Assembly: GCA_944412445.1 (NCBI GenBank)
Contig: CALYBJ010000005.1
Coordinates: 1-64,000, forward strand
Direction: 5' to 3'
DNA length: 64,000 nucleotides
From: an uncultured Clostridia bacterium
GTDB taxonomy: Bacteria; Bacillota; Clostridia; Oscillospirales; Acutalibacteraceae
Below are positions 17,514 through 26,644 of the stretch, in pieces (position 1 is the stretch's first letter; each line of letters starts with the position of its first letter). A model generated the notes under the pieces. It searched no databases, had not been told where the DNA came from, and worked only from the letters and a program-made list of their open reading frames with translations. Made by a program: the position numbers and the translations under genes.

Positions 17514-17544
17514 TAAAGGAAGTCACAAAAAATGACTTCCTTTT
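17514..17544 (-). terminator. Terminator after the ABC fusion gene
   Basis: Stem AAAGGAAGTCA / TGACTTCCTTT with A-rich loop between the ABC gene and the lon promoter. Confidence 0.8.
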
Positions 17545-17585
17545 ATATTTATTCTGTTGATTGTGCAAGCTTCGGCACGCTTTTA

Positions 17586-19955
17586 TTATTCGGTTCTGAG
17601 AGCGGCTACCGGGTCTTTTCTGGCAGCAAGCTTTGCAGGGATAAATCCGCCTATCAGAGTAAGAATAACGCTTATTGCAACAAGAGCGGCAGCATAAAGA
17701 GGATTCAGAACCGCAACATTGGGAAGCTCTGTCATGTTGAAAATTACAATGTTAATGGGAACTGTAAGGATATACGCGATCAGTATTCCCAAGGCTCCCG
17801 AAACAACGCCTACAATAAATGTTTCAGCGTTGAACACACGGGTTATATCCTTTTTCCTTGCGCCTAAGGCTCTGAGTATACCTATTTCCTTTGTTCTTTC
17901 AAGAACGGAAATATAGGTTATTATGGCAATCATTATAAGTGATACAACAAGTGAAATCGATGCAAACGCCACAAGGACTATTGTAACAGCGTCCATAATG
18001 CTGCCGGTAAGCTCCGTAATTGTCTGGGATAAATCTATATACGATATTCTGTCTGCGTCTGTTTTTCCTTCGTTATATGCGTCAAGATATGATATAAGCT
18101 GATCCTTTGCCTCGAAGTTGCTGGGATAAAGATATATTACGGCAGGTACGGAGCTGCCGCCGTACTGAAGAAGCAAAGACTGTTTTCCGGCTTCGTCAAC
18201 GGGAGACATGGGATTTGTGGGAGTTACATCAATATCCGAAGTCATAATATCCTTAACTATCTGAGAGTCCTTATTAAGGTCTACAACCTCCTGAACGAGA
18301 TCGTCGCTGTAAGCTATTCCGAAGCCTAAAAGTCCTACTGTTTCGCTCGATTTAAGTCTTACAACACCTGAAATTGTAAGGGTAATATTCTTATCGTTTT
18401 CATACATTGCTCCGTAATCGGTATTCTGAAGATATACGCCGTATTCGGACTTCATATAAAAGGCGTCATTGCCTACAAGCTTATATTCCGTGCCTACAAT
18501 ATCGTCAAAGGAAATCGTACCCTTTGAAATATCAAAGCCAAGACTTTCCATTGTTGATTTATTTACGCTGTTGTCGGAATCCACCACCAAAACAAGGTCA
18601 TGAGAGCTTTTCGGATAAGAACCGGCAACTACCTCGTAATACTTTTCAAGATAAGATTCCGAGCTGTCTGATGTTACCGACGGGAATGAGGTAAGACCAA
18701 CTCCGCTCATGCTGTAGGTTGATGACATATCCATGGATGTCATACCCGAAATACCCGAAGGCAGATTGTACCATTTAACCGTGCCGTCGGAGCCCTTCTT
18801 TAAAACATTCATGGCAACTGTTCTTGTATATCCTATATTGCTGCATATATTAGGATCCGCATTATTAAGATATTCTAAAAACTCATCTGAAAAATTGTTG
18901 TAGTGAGTTGTGTTTTCGGCAGGAGAATCGGTTAACACTGCATAATCCGTGTCGGCATACTCTCTTTCTCCTGTAAGCATATCCTTCCATGTCTGCTCGT
19001 TTTCAGCCATCTGTTCTTCGCTCATCTCCATGGAAACCTGAGAGATAACAATGGGAAATTCATTAAGAGCGTTACCCTGATATTTATCTATCTGTATTCT
19101 GAAGCCGTCGGAAAGACTTAAAATAAGCGCGATTCCTATTATTCCTATACTTGACGCCAGAGCCGTTAAGATGGTTCTGCCTTTTTTTGTGGAAATATTT
19201 CTTGCGGAAAGCTTTAAGGCGGTTTTAAACTTCATGCTTGTTTTTTTTAGCTCATAGGAAGAATCCGTTTCCGCTTCCTCATAGGGATTTGTGTCGTCTG
19301 TAACCTTTCCGTCTTCAAATTTAACTATTCTGTCAGCATAATCCTCTGCAAGCTCAGGATTATGAGTTACCATTATTACAAGCTTATCCTCGGCTATATC
19401 CTTAATAAGATCCATTATCTGACGGCTTGTTTTCTTATCAAGAGCGCCCGTAGGCTCGTCAGCCAGGATTATATCGGGATTGTTGGCAAGAGCTCTTGCA
19501 ATGGCAACTCGCTGCATCTGACCGCCTGACAGCTGATTGGGTTTTTTGTGGACATGATCCTTAAGTCCTACCTTTTCCAAGGCTTCCAAAGCCTTTTTAT
19601 GCTTTTCCTCGGCAGAAACACCTGACAGCGTCATACCCATTTCAACATTGTCAATAATGCTTAAATGAGTGATAAGGTTATAGCTCTGAAAAACAAAGCC
19701 GATACTGTTATTCCTGTAAGAATCCCATTCGGAATCGGAAAAGTCCTTTGTTGACTTGCCGTTGATAATAAGGTCGCCGCTGTCGTACTTATCGAGACCG
19801 CCGATAACATTCAAAAATGTGGTTTTGCCGGAGCCGCTGGGTCCCAGTATGGCAACAAATTCATTTTTTCTGAAATTTACGCTAATATCGTCAAGAGCCT
19901 TTTGAGTAAAATCTCCCGTTGTATAGCTCTTGGATATTTTTTTGATTTGAAGCAT
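17586..19955 (-). CDS. MacB/LolD-type ABC transporter, ATPase fused to permease
   Basis: 789 aa single-chain exporter half. Residues 1-225 are a MacB/LolD-type ATPase with Walker A GPSGSGKTTF, signature LSGGQMQRVAIARAL and Walker B ILADEPTGALD. A membrane segment near residue 255-280 precedes a large (about 370 aa) extracytoplasmic MacB-PCD-like domain, and the C-terminal 200 residues contain three hydrophobic segments of the FtsX type (TIVLVAFASISLVV, ILIAYILTV, LVAISVILTLIGGF). Such mechanotransmission transporters extrude peptides or lipoproteins or sense antimicrobials. MacB itself has this fused order. The start has AAAAGGGGA upstream. It stands alone, so the substrate is unknown; no adjacent two-component system. 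Confidence 0.85.
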   Translation of the reverse strand: MLQIKKISKSYTTGDFTQKALDDISVNFRKNEFVAILGPSGSGKTTFLNVIGGLDKYDSGDLIINGKSTKDFSDSEWDSYRNNSIGFVFQSYNLITHLSIIDNVEMGMTLSGVSAEEKHKKALEALEKVGLKDHVHKKPNQLSGGQMQRVAIARALANNPDIILADEPTGALDKKTSRQIMDLIKDIAEDKLVIMVTHNPELAEDYADRIVKFEDGKVTDDTNPYEEAETDSSYELKKTSMKFKTALKLSARNISTKKGRTILTALASSIGIIGIALILSLSDGFRIQIDKYQGNALNEFPIVISQVSMEMSEEQMAENEQTWKDMLTGEREYADTDYAVLTDSPAENTTHYNNFSDEFLEYLNNADPNICSNIGYTRTVAMNVLKKGSDGTVKWYNLPSGISGMTSMDMSSTYSMSGVGLTSFPSVTSDSSESYLEKYYEVVAGSYPKSSHDLVLVVDSDNSVNKSTMESLGFDISKGTISFDDIVGTEYKLVGNDAFYMKSEYGVYLQNTDYGAMYENDKNITLTISGVVRLKSSETVGLLGFGIAYSDDLVQEVVDLNKDSQIVKDIMTSDIDVTPTNPMSPVDEAGKQSLLLQYGGSSVPAVIYLYPSNFEAKDQLISYLDAYNEGKTDADRISYIDLSQTITELTGSIMDAVTIVLVAFASISLVVSLIMIAIITYISVLERTKEIGILRALGARKKDITRVFNAETFIVGVVSGALGILIAYILTVPINIVIFNMTELPNVAVLNPLYAAALVAISVILTLIGGFIPAKLAARKDPVAALRTE

Positions 19956-20073
19956 AATAATCCCCTTTTATTTCTTTTTCAAAAAGATATTATCACCTTT
20001 TTTTTAACTGAATATAAACAAAGACGGATATTTATAAAAAAATTTACCGGCAAGCATTTAACCGCAGATAAAA

Positions 20074-20134
20074 TAAAAAAAGCTTTTTTGCTTATAAATT
20101 TAAGAGGCTGTCCCCAGGGGGACAACCTCCTTTT
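20074..20134 (-). terminator. Hairpins downstream of the dockerin gene
   Basis: A GC-rich stem (GAGGctGTCCCC / GGGGACaaCCTC, 20104-20130) followed on the plus strand by CTTTTTG and on the minus strand by a weaker T/A tract, then a second small AAAAAAGC/GCTTTTTT palindrome near 20079-20090. It separates the dockerin gene from the ABC gene. Confidence 0.65.
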
Positions 20135-20157
20135 TGTTTCACTGAAATTCAGTATTA

Positions 20158-22665
20158 TCAGAATTCCTTATCAAGCTTAGCGCCGACTCTCAAAATCTTA
20201 CGGGCGTCGGAAGCTGTTACTTTTCCGTCCTTTGTTACATCTGCTGCTTTAAGCTGATTGTCGGTCATATTATTTTCAAGCTTTGCTGCTATACGAAGAG
20301 CGAGACGGGCATCGGAAGCGTTAATCTTTCCGTTGTTGTCTATATCGCCCAAGGTATAGGAAGGTGCAGGCTCTGTAGGCTTCTCCGTGGGTTTCTCCGT
20401 AGGCTTCTCTGTGGGCTTCTCTGTGGGCTTATCAGTATTGGTTTCGGAATTTGCGGGGATTACCGTTACATCAATGTAATGTCCGTTTGAAGCGTCATAA
20501 GTTCCCTTATATCCGTCGTGAGTTGCGGTTGCGGGTTTTTCAAAATTCTTAACGGCACCGCACTCATGCTCGAGCAATGCGAAAAGAAGACCGTCTACAA
20601 GACCGAGAGTTGAAGAAATAACAGACTTGTTAAAGGGGTTGTCATCTCTTTCATTCATTGCCAGAATATCGGCAAATGCGCCGAAGTCACAGTCAAAGAG
20701 GCTGGGAGCGGCTTTTTCCATAAGGAATGTGTAAGTGTCAACGGTAAATGTCTCATCGCCGCTGCCGTTAACGAAGCCTAAGGGAATAAGCTCGTTAAGG
20801 ATTGTATTAAGCTTGTACCATGCGCCGTAACCGTCCTTAACGCCTCTTGCAGTTGAAAGCTCATCGGCAACTGCGGGAATACCGTCAATGTAGTTAACAG
20901 CCCAGTCAACAATGTCCTCAAAGAAATCTTCCCAAGTCCAGCCGTCAGCCTTAAACGCCTTTGCTTCGTCCTGAGTCATTCCGAAGTTGGTATACTTATT
21001 AAGCCAGTATACGGCAACATCCATACCCATTGTTCCGATAATCTCGAACCACTGAGGCTGAGAAATTTCTCTGATTGAACCGTTTTCATTATAAACAAGC
21101 TCTTTGTAAGAAGCTGTAAATGTAAAGTCATCGGGCATAAACTTTGCAATAGCAGTATATGCGGTGTAAGCGCCGAGCTTTTCAAGAGTGTCGGCGTCTT
21201 CGGGAGCGGGAGCTCCGAACCAGTCAACATAGAAAAGTCTTAAAACTGCTACAACCATGTCTTCAAGGCTCTTGTTTGCAAGGTTAGCCTCTGTGAACTG
21301 ACTGAAATCATATTCGTAAGTCGTACCGTCAATAGTAAATGTAAGCTTTCCGCCGTTATTGGAGGCGAGTGTTTTAAGGATATAACCGAAAACAGCCTTA
21401 AGGTTAGCTGTAATGTTATCGTTGCCGCCGGCTTTAAGTCCAAGCTCTGCATAAACTGAAGGCTGTAAAATTACTTCGGCAATCTTGCAAACGATATTGT
21501 TAAGATTTTCAAAAAGTCCGTCTTCTGCCATTTCGGCAAAATTAAATGTGTCAGCCTTGAACTCGTAATCAAGGTTAAGAATGTCTTTAAGAACGTTAAG
21601 CTGAGGATCCATGTCGCAAAGCTTTTTAAGAGCGTCCTTAACTGTTGTGTTAAGGGGCTCAACGGCGTATTTTGCTATTGTTGCGTCAGCGTAAGCGCCT
21701 ATAAGCTCATAAAGATTCATCTTGGCAGCTTCTGCAGCTTCTGATTTTGTAGCGTCGGCGCCTGATACAACCTTAATAAGTGCGGCTGTAAGAAGCTCAT
21801 CGGCTGTAAAATCTACATAAAGTGAATCGGCATAAGCTGTCTTAATAACAGTTTCGGTTGTGCCGTCTTCTTTTTCAACAGTTTCCTTATCGGCAATAAG
21901 TCCGTTATAAATAAGCTCCTTAATTGTAACGTCAAGATTGCCCATTAAATCATTAACAGTCTTTTCAAGGTCAATTTTACCGAGAGTGTTGATCATGCCG
22001 TTCATTGAACCCAAATCAAGCTTTCCTCTTATTACGGTTTTAATAATTTCAATATTCTTTTTTGCTGAAAGGAAATTAAAAAGTCCGTATGTAACATCAA
22101 GATTCTTTGAGTTGGCAGTGGTAATAGCAGTTGAACCGCTCTTTGTCAAAGCGGAAACATCAAGGTTGGCAAGATCGCCCCACTGGCTTTTCTTGTCCTT
22201 AACAATACCGCCGACATCAACAAGAACCTGAAGTATTGTATCAACTGAGCTGAGGTCAAGGTTTTTGATGCCGATAATCTTAACAATACTGCTTATGTCA
22301 ATACCGCCTACAACAAGCTTTGAGTTAAGATCAGCTTCCTCAAGCACCTTATTAATATACTTAATAAGATAGCCTGCAAGCTCCTCGGAAGTCATATTAA
22401 AAACTGATTTTCCTCCGGCTTCCGCAAATGATTTAAGATCGGGAACAAGCTGGAAAATAAGGTTCAGAACAGTGGGAACGATATCTTCGCTTCTCTCGCC
22501 CAAATCGGTAAGCAGGGTTTCAGCCACTACTGCAAGGTTTTCATTGTCAAGGTATGCGTCAAGAGACGATGTATCCCTGTCTTGCGCGAAAACAGTCATG
22601 GGGATACAGGTGAAAACCATGAGAGCAGCCATAAAAATACTTAAAATTTTTGTGGTCTTCTTCAT
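20158..22665 (-). CDS. Large secreted dockerin-containing protein
   Basis: About 835 aa from the ATG at 22665. A signal peptide ends near TVFAQD; the long middle (about 650 aa) is alpha-helical and rich in Leu/Asp/Ala with no glycosidase or protease motif I recognise; then a linker of five PTEK-type repeats, and a C-terminal type I dockerin with two Ca-binding repeats, GDIDNNGKINASDARLALR and DVTKDGKVTASDARKILR. Dockerins bind cohesins on a scaffold or cell surface; no cohesin gene is in this window. Upstream in-frame ATGs to 22821 exist but precede a typical KKTTK signal-peptide start. A promoter TTGACA-17-TATTCT is at 22741-22769. Confidence 0.8.
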   Translation of the reverse strand: MKKTTKILSIFMAALMVFTCIPMTVFAQDRDTSSLDAYLDNENLAVVAETLLTDLGERSEDIVPTVLNLIFQLVPDLKSFAEAGGKSVFNMTSEELAGYLIKYINKVLEEADLNSKLVVGGIDISSIVKIIGIKNLDLSSVDTILQVLVDVGGIVKDKKSQWGDLANLDVSALTKSGSTAITTANSKNLDVTYGLFNFLSAKKNIEIIKTVIRGKLDLGSMNGMINTLGKIDLEKTVNDLMGNLDVTIKELIYNGLIADKETVEKEDGTTETVIKTAYADSLYVDFTADELLTAALIKVVSGADATKSEAAEAAKMNLYELIGAYADATIAKYAVEPLNTTVKDALKKLCDMDPQLNVLKDILNLDYEFKADTFNFAEMAEDGLFENLNNIVCKIAEVILQPSVYAELGLKAGGNDNITANLKAVFGYILKTLASNNGGKLTFTIDGTTYEYDFSQFTEANLANKSLEDMVVAVLRLFYVDWFGAPAPEDADTLEKLGAYTAYTAIAKFMPDDFTFTASYKELVYNENGSIREISQPQWFEIIGTMGMDVAVYWLNKYTNFGMTQDEAKAFKADGWTWEDFFEDIVDWAVNYIDGIPAVADELSTARGVKDGYGAWYKLNTILNELIPLGFVNGSGDETFTVDTYTFLMEKAAPSLFDCDFGAFADILAMNERDDNPFNKSVISSTLGLVDGLLFALLEHECGAVKNFEKPATATHDGYKGTYDASNGHYIDVTVIPANSETNTDKPTEKPTEKPTEKPTEKPTEPAPSYTLGDIDNNGKINASDARLALRIAAKLENNMTDNQLKAADVTKDGKVTASDARKILRVGAKLDKEF
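20366..20440 (-). repeat. PTEK linker repeat of the dockerin protein
   Basis: A 12-base unit coding Pro-Thr-Glu-Lys is repeated about five times with few changes between the large domain and the dockerin. It is a flexible extracellular linker and a likely site of length variation. Confidence 0.85.
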
Positions 22666-22740
22666 GAAAAACCAAATCCTTTCCATTCGGCAAAAGCCGG
22701 AATTAATAAATAAAGCACAATTTGTTAATGCTTTGTTAAT

Positions 22741-22769
22741 AGAATAATATAATTTCCTCAAAATGTCAA
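22741..22769 (-). promoter_or_regulatory. Promoter of the dockerin gene
   Basis: Minus-strand TTGACA (22764-22769), 17-base spacer, TATTCT (22741-22746). Just downstream, the plus strand shows the direct repeat TTTGTTAAT-gc-TTTGTTAAT at about 22720-22740, a possible operator. Confidence 0.65.
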
Positions 22770-23013
22770 GTTTTAATAATATGTAAAATATTCCGCATGA
22801 AATTTTTGTATAACAGCACAAATAATTCCGTAATTTTTGTAATTTATTACAATCGGAAAATTTAACTTTTCCGTTGTTTGACTAAAAATACATCATTCTT
22901 TGTTCACTTAGACTTCTTTAACCTCTATTTCTTAATTAAAATCCTGAACTTTTGTTTAAAACGCAGAAAAATTGTTTTTTTTGCAAAAACCTTAAAATAA
23001 TCTTAAAATTATA
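22770..23013. other. Intergenic region between divergent dockerin and xpt genes
   Basis: Together with the two promoters this is a 409-base divergent spacer (22666-23074). The centre is A+T-rich with no open frame, no purine riboswitch core and no stable hairpin beyond a short CGGAAAATTTAACTTTTCCG palindrome at 22854-22873. Confidence 0.6.
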
Positions 23014-23042
23014 TTGAAATTAACCGTCGGAGGTTATATAAT
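23014..23042 (+). promoter_or_regulatory. Promoter of the xpt operon with internal palindrome
   Basis: TTGAAA (23014-23019), 17-base spacer, TATAAT (23037-23042). The spacer is itself an inverted repeat, TAACC-gtcgga-GGTTA, which could be a repressor site overlapping the promoter. The leader is only about 25 bases, too short for a purine riboswitch. Confidence 0.75.
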
Positions 23043-23074
23043 AATCATATAATTTTTGAAGAGGTGTATGCTTA

Positions 23075-23647
23075 ATGAACAGTCTGCAGAAAAGAATTCT
23101 TATAGACGGCAAGGTTTTACCCGGAAATATTCTTAAAGTAGACAGTTTTCTTAATCATCAGCTTGACATACATCTTTTAAAAGAAATGGGAAAAGATTTT
23201 TACGACCTTTTCAGAGATAAAGAAATCAACAAAATCCTCACCATCGAAGCTTCCGGCATAGCCATTGCCTGCTATGCAGCCGAGTTTTTCAATGTTCCAG
23301 TTGTATTCGCAAAAAAAGGACAGCATAAAAATGTCGGCACGGATGTTTATACGGCTGAGGTTTTTTCTTTTACCAAAGGCTCTACTTATGAAGTTACCGT
23401 TTCAAAGCTGTTTTTGCATCCCGAGGACAAAATATTGATTATTGACGATTTTTTGGCTAACGGACAGGCTGTGCTGGGCTTGCAGCAAATCATAAAGGAA
23501 GCCGGCGCAGAGCTTTGCGGAGCCGGAATAGCAATTGAAAAAGCATTCCAGCCCGGGGAAAAGCTTCTTTTGGACGCCGGTATTGATGTAAGGGCATTGG
23601 CGGTTATTGAATCTATGGACGGCTGCAAGGTCGTTTTCAGAGATTAA
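23075..23647 (+). CDS. xpt: Xanthine phosphoribosyltransferase
   Basis: 190 aa, the usual Xpt length. It converts xanthine and PRPP to XMP for purine salvage. Diagnostic segments are LKVDSFLNHQLD near the N-terminus, ASGIAIA, VVFAKK, the PRPP-binding loop ILIIDDFLANGQA, and IEKAFQPG. The ATG at 23075 follows GAAGAGGTG. It is the first gene of an operon with a purine-nucleoside-type uptake system, which fits salvage of imported bases or nucleosides. Confidence 0.95.
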   Translation: MNSLQKRILIDGKVLPGNILKVDSFLNHQLDIHLLKEMGKDFYDLFRDKEINKILTIEASGIAIACYAAEFFNVPVVFAKKGQHKNVGTDVYTAEVFSFTKGSTYEVTVSKLFLHPEDKILIIDDFLANGQAVLGLQQIIKEAGAELCGAGIAIEKAFQPGEKLLLDAGIDVRALAVIESMDGCKVVFRD

Positions 23648-23683
23648 TACCGTTAAAATATAATTTTCCGGAGGAACAATCTC

Positions 23684-24940
23684 ATGAAAAAAGTATTTAA
23701 AATTCTTTGCGTTGTTCTTGCTTTTGTAATGTGCGCAACCATGTTCGCATCCTGCACCAAGACTCCCGCAAACGAAGAACAGTCAACAGGCGATGACAGC
23801 GCCGCCGCTCCTTCAAACATCAAAATAGGTATTATCCTTGTTGGTGATGAAAACGAAGGCTATACATACGCTCATATCAAGGGCATCAAAGACGCGGCTA
23901 AAAAGCTTAACATTGCCGACGACCAGATTATGTGGAAATATTCAGTAAAAGAGGACGAAACCTGCTACGACGCAGCTGCCGACCTTGCAGACAACGGCTG
24001 CACTCTTATTATTTCCAACAGCTACGGCCATGAATCCCACATGAAGAAAGCCGCTTCCGAATTTACAGATGTAACATTCGTTTCAATGACAGGCGATCAG
24101 GCTGCCGCTTCAGGTCTTTCAAACTTCAAGAACGCTTTCACAAACATTTATGAGTCAAGATATGTTTCAGGCGTTGTTGCAGGTATGAAGGTTGCCGAGC
24201 TTGTTGAAGAAGGAAAGCTTACCGACGCTAACTACGAAGACGGAAAAGTTAAAATCGGTTACGTAGGAGCTTATCCCTACGCAGAGGTTGTTTCTGGATA
24301 CACTGCATTCTTCCTTGGCGTTCAGTCCGTATACAAAGATGTTACAATGGAAGTTCAGTATACCAACTCCTGGTTCAACATCACAGCTGAAGGCGAAGCT
24401 GCAAAAACTCTTATGGCTGACGGCTGCGTAATTATTTCTCAGCACGCCGACTCAACCGGTGCTCCCGCTGCTGTTGAAGCTGCTTTCAAAAACGGCACAA
24501 CAGCTTACTCGGTAGGCTACAACATCGACATGAGAAGCGTAGCTCCCGACGTTGCTCTTACATCTGCAACAAACAACTGGGAGGTTTACTATGAGTACGC
24601 ATTCAAGACCTTTATTGACGGCGGCGAAATCGCTACCAACTGGTCCGAAGGCTACAAGACAGGCGCTGTTGCAATTACAGACCTTGGCGATGCCTGCGCT
24701 GAAGGCACAGCTGAAAAGGTTGAAGCTGTTATAAACAGCATCAAGGACGGTTCTCTTAAAGTATTTGATACTTCAACATGGACTGTAAACGGCGAAACTC
24801 TTACTTCCTACACAAATACATACGGCTTTGAAGGCAACGAGCTTATCTCCGACGGCTACTTCCATGAGTCCGAGCTCAGAAGCGCTCCTGCATTTGATAT
24901 CCGTATAGACGGCATCAAAGAGCTTAACGCGGAAGGCTGA
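23684..24940 (+). CDS. BMP/PnrA-family substrate-binding lipoprotein
   Basis: 418 aa. The signal peptide ends in a lipobox FASC at about residue 24. The mature part follows the BMP (Med/PnrA) fold: IKIGIILVGDENEGYTYAH, a middle region VKIGYVGAYPYAEVVSGYTAFFLG, and SVGYNIDMRSVAPD. Family members bind purine nucleosides (TmpC/PnrA, BmpA), and here the neighbour xpt supports a purine ligand. Start at 23684 follows CCGGAGGA, 36 bases after xpt. It should deliver substrate to the permeases at 26631 and 27740. Confidence 0.9.
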   Translation: MKKVFKILCVVLAFVMCATMFASCTKTPANEEQSTGDDSAAAPSNIKIGIILVGDENEGYTYAHIKGIKDAAKKLNIADDQIMWKYSVKEDETCYDAAADLADNGCTLIISNSYGHESHMKKAASEFTDVTFVSMTGDQAAASGLSNFKNAFTNIYESRYVSGVVAGMKVAELVEEGKLTDANYEDGKVKIGYVGAYPYAEVVSGYTAFFLGVQSVYKDVTMEVQYTNSWFNITAEGEAAKTLMADGCVIISQHADSTGAPAAVEAAFKNGTTAYSVGYNIDMRSVAPDVALTSATNNWEVYYEYAFKTFIDGGEIATNWSEGYKTGAVAITDLGDACAEGTAEKVEAVINSIKDGSLKVFDTSTWTVNGETLTSYTNTYGFEGNELISDGYFHESELRSAPAFDIRIDGIKELNAEG

Positions 24941-24960
24941 TATTAAGTTTACGCCCAATG

Positions 24961-24992
24961 AAGGGAAGTCGGCAAAACGGCTTCCCTTTTTA
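24961..24992 (+). terminator. Intra-operon terminator/attenuator after the binding protein
   Basis: Stem AAGGGAAG / CTTCCCTT with inner pairs and a T-run, 20 bases after the lipoprotein stop and before the ATPase. Partial read-through would give the excess of binding protein over transporter that is common in ABC importers. Confidence 0.7.
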
Positions 24993-25093
24993 TAAATTTT
25001 ATCTGAGATTATTATTACATTATAAATATCATCAAGCGTATATTGTCATGTATGTTTGCTGATGTTTACAATAAAACCACGGAGGGAACTGAT

Positions 25094-26644
25094 TTGGGAG
25101 AAAAAATTGCTGTTTCCATGAGAAACATTACAAAAACTTTCGGTTCTGTCGTTGCCAATAAGGATGTAAGTATCGATATAAGACACGGCGAGATACTTTC
25201 CCTTTTAGGTGAAAACGGCAGCGGAAAAACAACTCTGATGAATATGCTGTCCGGAATTTATTACCCTGACAGCGGCAGCATTTTCGTAGACGGAAAAGAA
25301 GTAAGCATAAAGTCTCCGAAGGACGCTTATAATTTAGGCATCGGCATGATACATCAGCACTTCAAGCTTGTGGATGTTTTTACGGCTGCGGAAAACATAG
25401 TTCTGGGACTTAAGGAAAAAGGCAGTATCAATATAAAAAGAATTGCCGAAAAGGTTAATGAAATCTGCTCAAAATACGGATTTGAAATCGACCCCTATGA
25501 AAAGGTTTACAATATGTCCGTTTCTCAGAAGCAGACCCTTGAAATCATAAAGGTGCTCTACAGAGGAGCGAATATTCTTATTCTTGACGAGCCTACCGCA
25601 GTTTTAACTCCTCAGGAGACGGAAAAGCTTTTTGATGTTATCAGGAGCATGAGAAAAGACGGCAAGTCAATTATAATCATTACCCACAAGCTCCATGAGG
25701 TATTAAGAGTTTCCGACAGGGTTACAGTGCTGAGAAAAGGCGAATATGTAGGAACGGTGGACACTAAAGACGCCACCGAGCTGTCCCTTACGGAAATGAT
25801 GGTTGGAAAAAAAATATCCCTTGATATTGAGCGTCCGGAGCCTGATGATCCGAAGCCCAGAATTAAGGTTGATAACCTTTCCTGCATAAATTCCGCCGGC
25901 ATTAAAGCCCTTGACAATATTTCCTTTACGGCGTACAGCGGCGAGATTTTAGGTATTGCGGGAATTTCAGGCTGCGGTCAGAAGGAGCTTCTTGAATCAA
26001 TCGCAGGTCTTCAGAAAACTCTTCCCGGAAGCAGCATAGTTTATACGGAACCGGAGACGGGAGAAGAAAAGCAGCTTATCGGAAAAACTCCCAAGCAGAT
26101 AAGCAGTCTCGGTATTTCCTTATCCTTTGTTCCCGAGGACAGACTGGGAATGGGGCTTGTAGGCTCCATGGGCATGACTGACAACATGATGCTTAAAAGC
26201 TACAAGAACGAAGGCTTTTTCTTCACCCAGAGAAAAAAGCCCAGAGCTCTTGCGGAAAAGGTAAAGGACGAGCTGGAGGTTGTAACTCCCAGTCTTCAGA
26301 CGCCCGTAAGACGCCTTTCCGGCGGCAATGTTCAGAAAGTTCTTGTAGGCCGTGAAATTTCAAGCTCCCCTACCGTTCTTATGACAGCCTACGCGGTAAG
26401 AGGTCTTGACATAAACACTTCATATACAATTTACCACCTCCTTAACGAGCAAAAGAAAAAAGGAGTTGCGGTAATTTATGTAGGCGAAGATCTTGACGTG
26501 CTTCTTGAGCTTTGCGACAGGATTCTTGTTCTCTGCGAAGGAAAGCTTAACGGCATTGCAGAGGGAAGAAAAACAACAAAAGAAGAAGTAGGTCTTCTTA
26601 TGACTAATCTGCAAAACGGAGGCGATACCGATGAGCAAAAATAA
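25094..26644 (+). CDS. Nucleoside-type ABC importer ATPase (two domains)
   Basis: About 516 aa with tandem ABC domains, as in YufO/NupO and RbsA-like ATPases. Domain 1 has Walker A GENGSGKTT, Q-loop HQHFKLVDV, and Walker B ILILDEPTAVLT. Domain 2 has a Walker A without the usual Lys (GISGCGQKE), signature RRLSGGNVQK and a degenerate Walker B (VLMTAYAVRGLD) lacking the catalytic Glu, so only domain 1 sites look canonical. I place the start at the TTG at 25094 because GGAGGG lies seven bases upstream; upstream in-frame starts from 25043 have no ribosome binding site. The stop overlaps the first permease start. Confidence 0.88.
   Translation: MGEKIAVSMRNITKTFGSVVANKDVSIDIRHGEILSLLGENGSGKTTLMNMLSGIYYPDSGSIFVDGKEVSIKSPKDAYNLGIGMIHQHFKLVDVFTAAENIVLGLKEKGSINIKRIAEKVNEICSKYGFEIDPYEKVYNMSVSQKQTLEIIKVLYRGANILILDEPTAVLTPQETEKLFDVIRSMRKDGKSIIIITHKLHEVLRVSDRVTVLRKGEYVGTVDTKDATELSLTEMMVGKKISLDIERPEPDDPKPRIKVDNLSCINSAGIKALDNISFTAYSGEILGIAGISGCGQKELLESIAGLQKTLPGSSIVYTEPETGEEKQLIGKTPKQISSLGISLSFVPEDRLGMGLVGSMGMTDNMMLKSYKNEGFFFTQRKKPRALAEKVKDELEVVTPSLQTPVRRLSGGNVQKVLVGREISSSPTVLMTAYAVRGLDINTSYTIYHLLNEQKKKGVAVIYVGEDLDVLLELCDRILVLCEGKLNGIAEGRKTTKEEVGLLMTNLQNGGDTDEQK

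Noticed and set aside
22770..23074. Possible purine riboswitch upstream of xpt
   Set aside because: The predicted leader after the TATAAT box is only about 25 bases and no purine aptamer stems or conserved loop bases are present.
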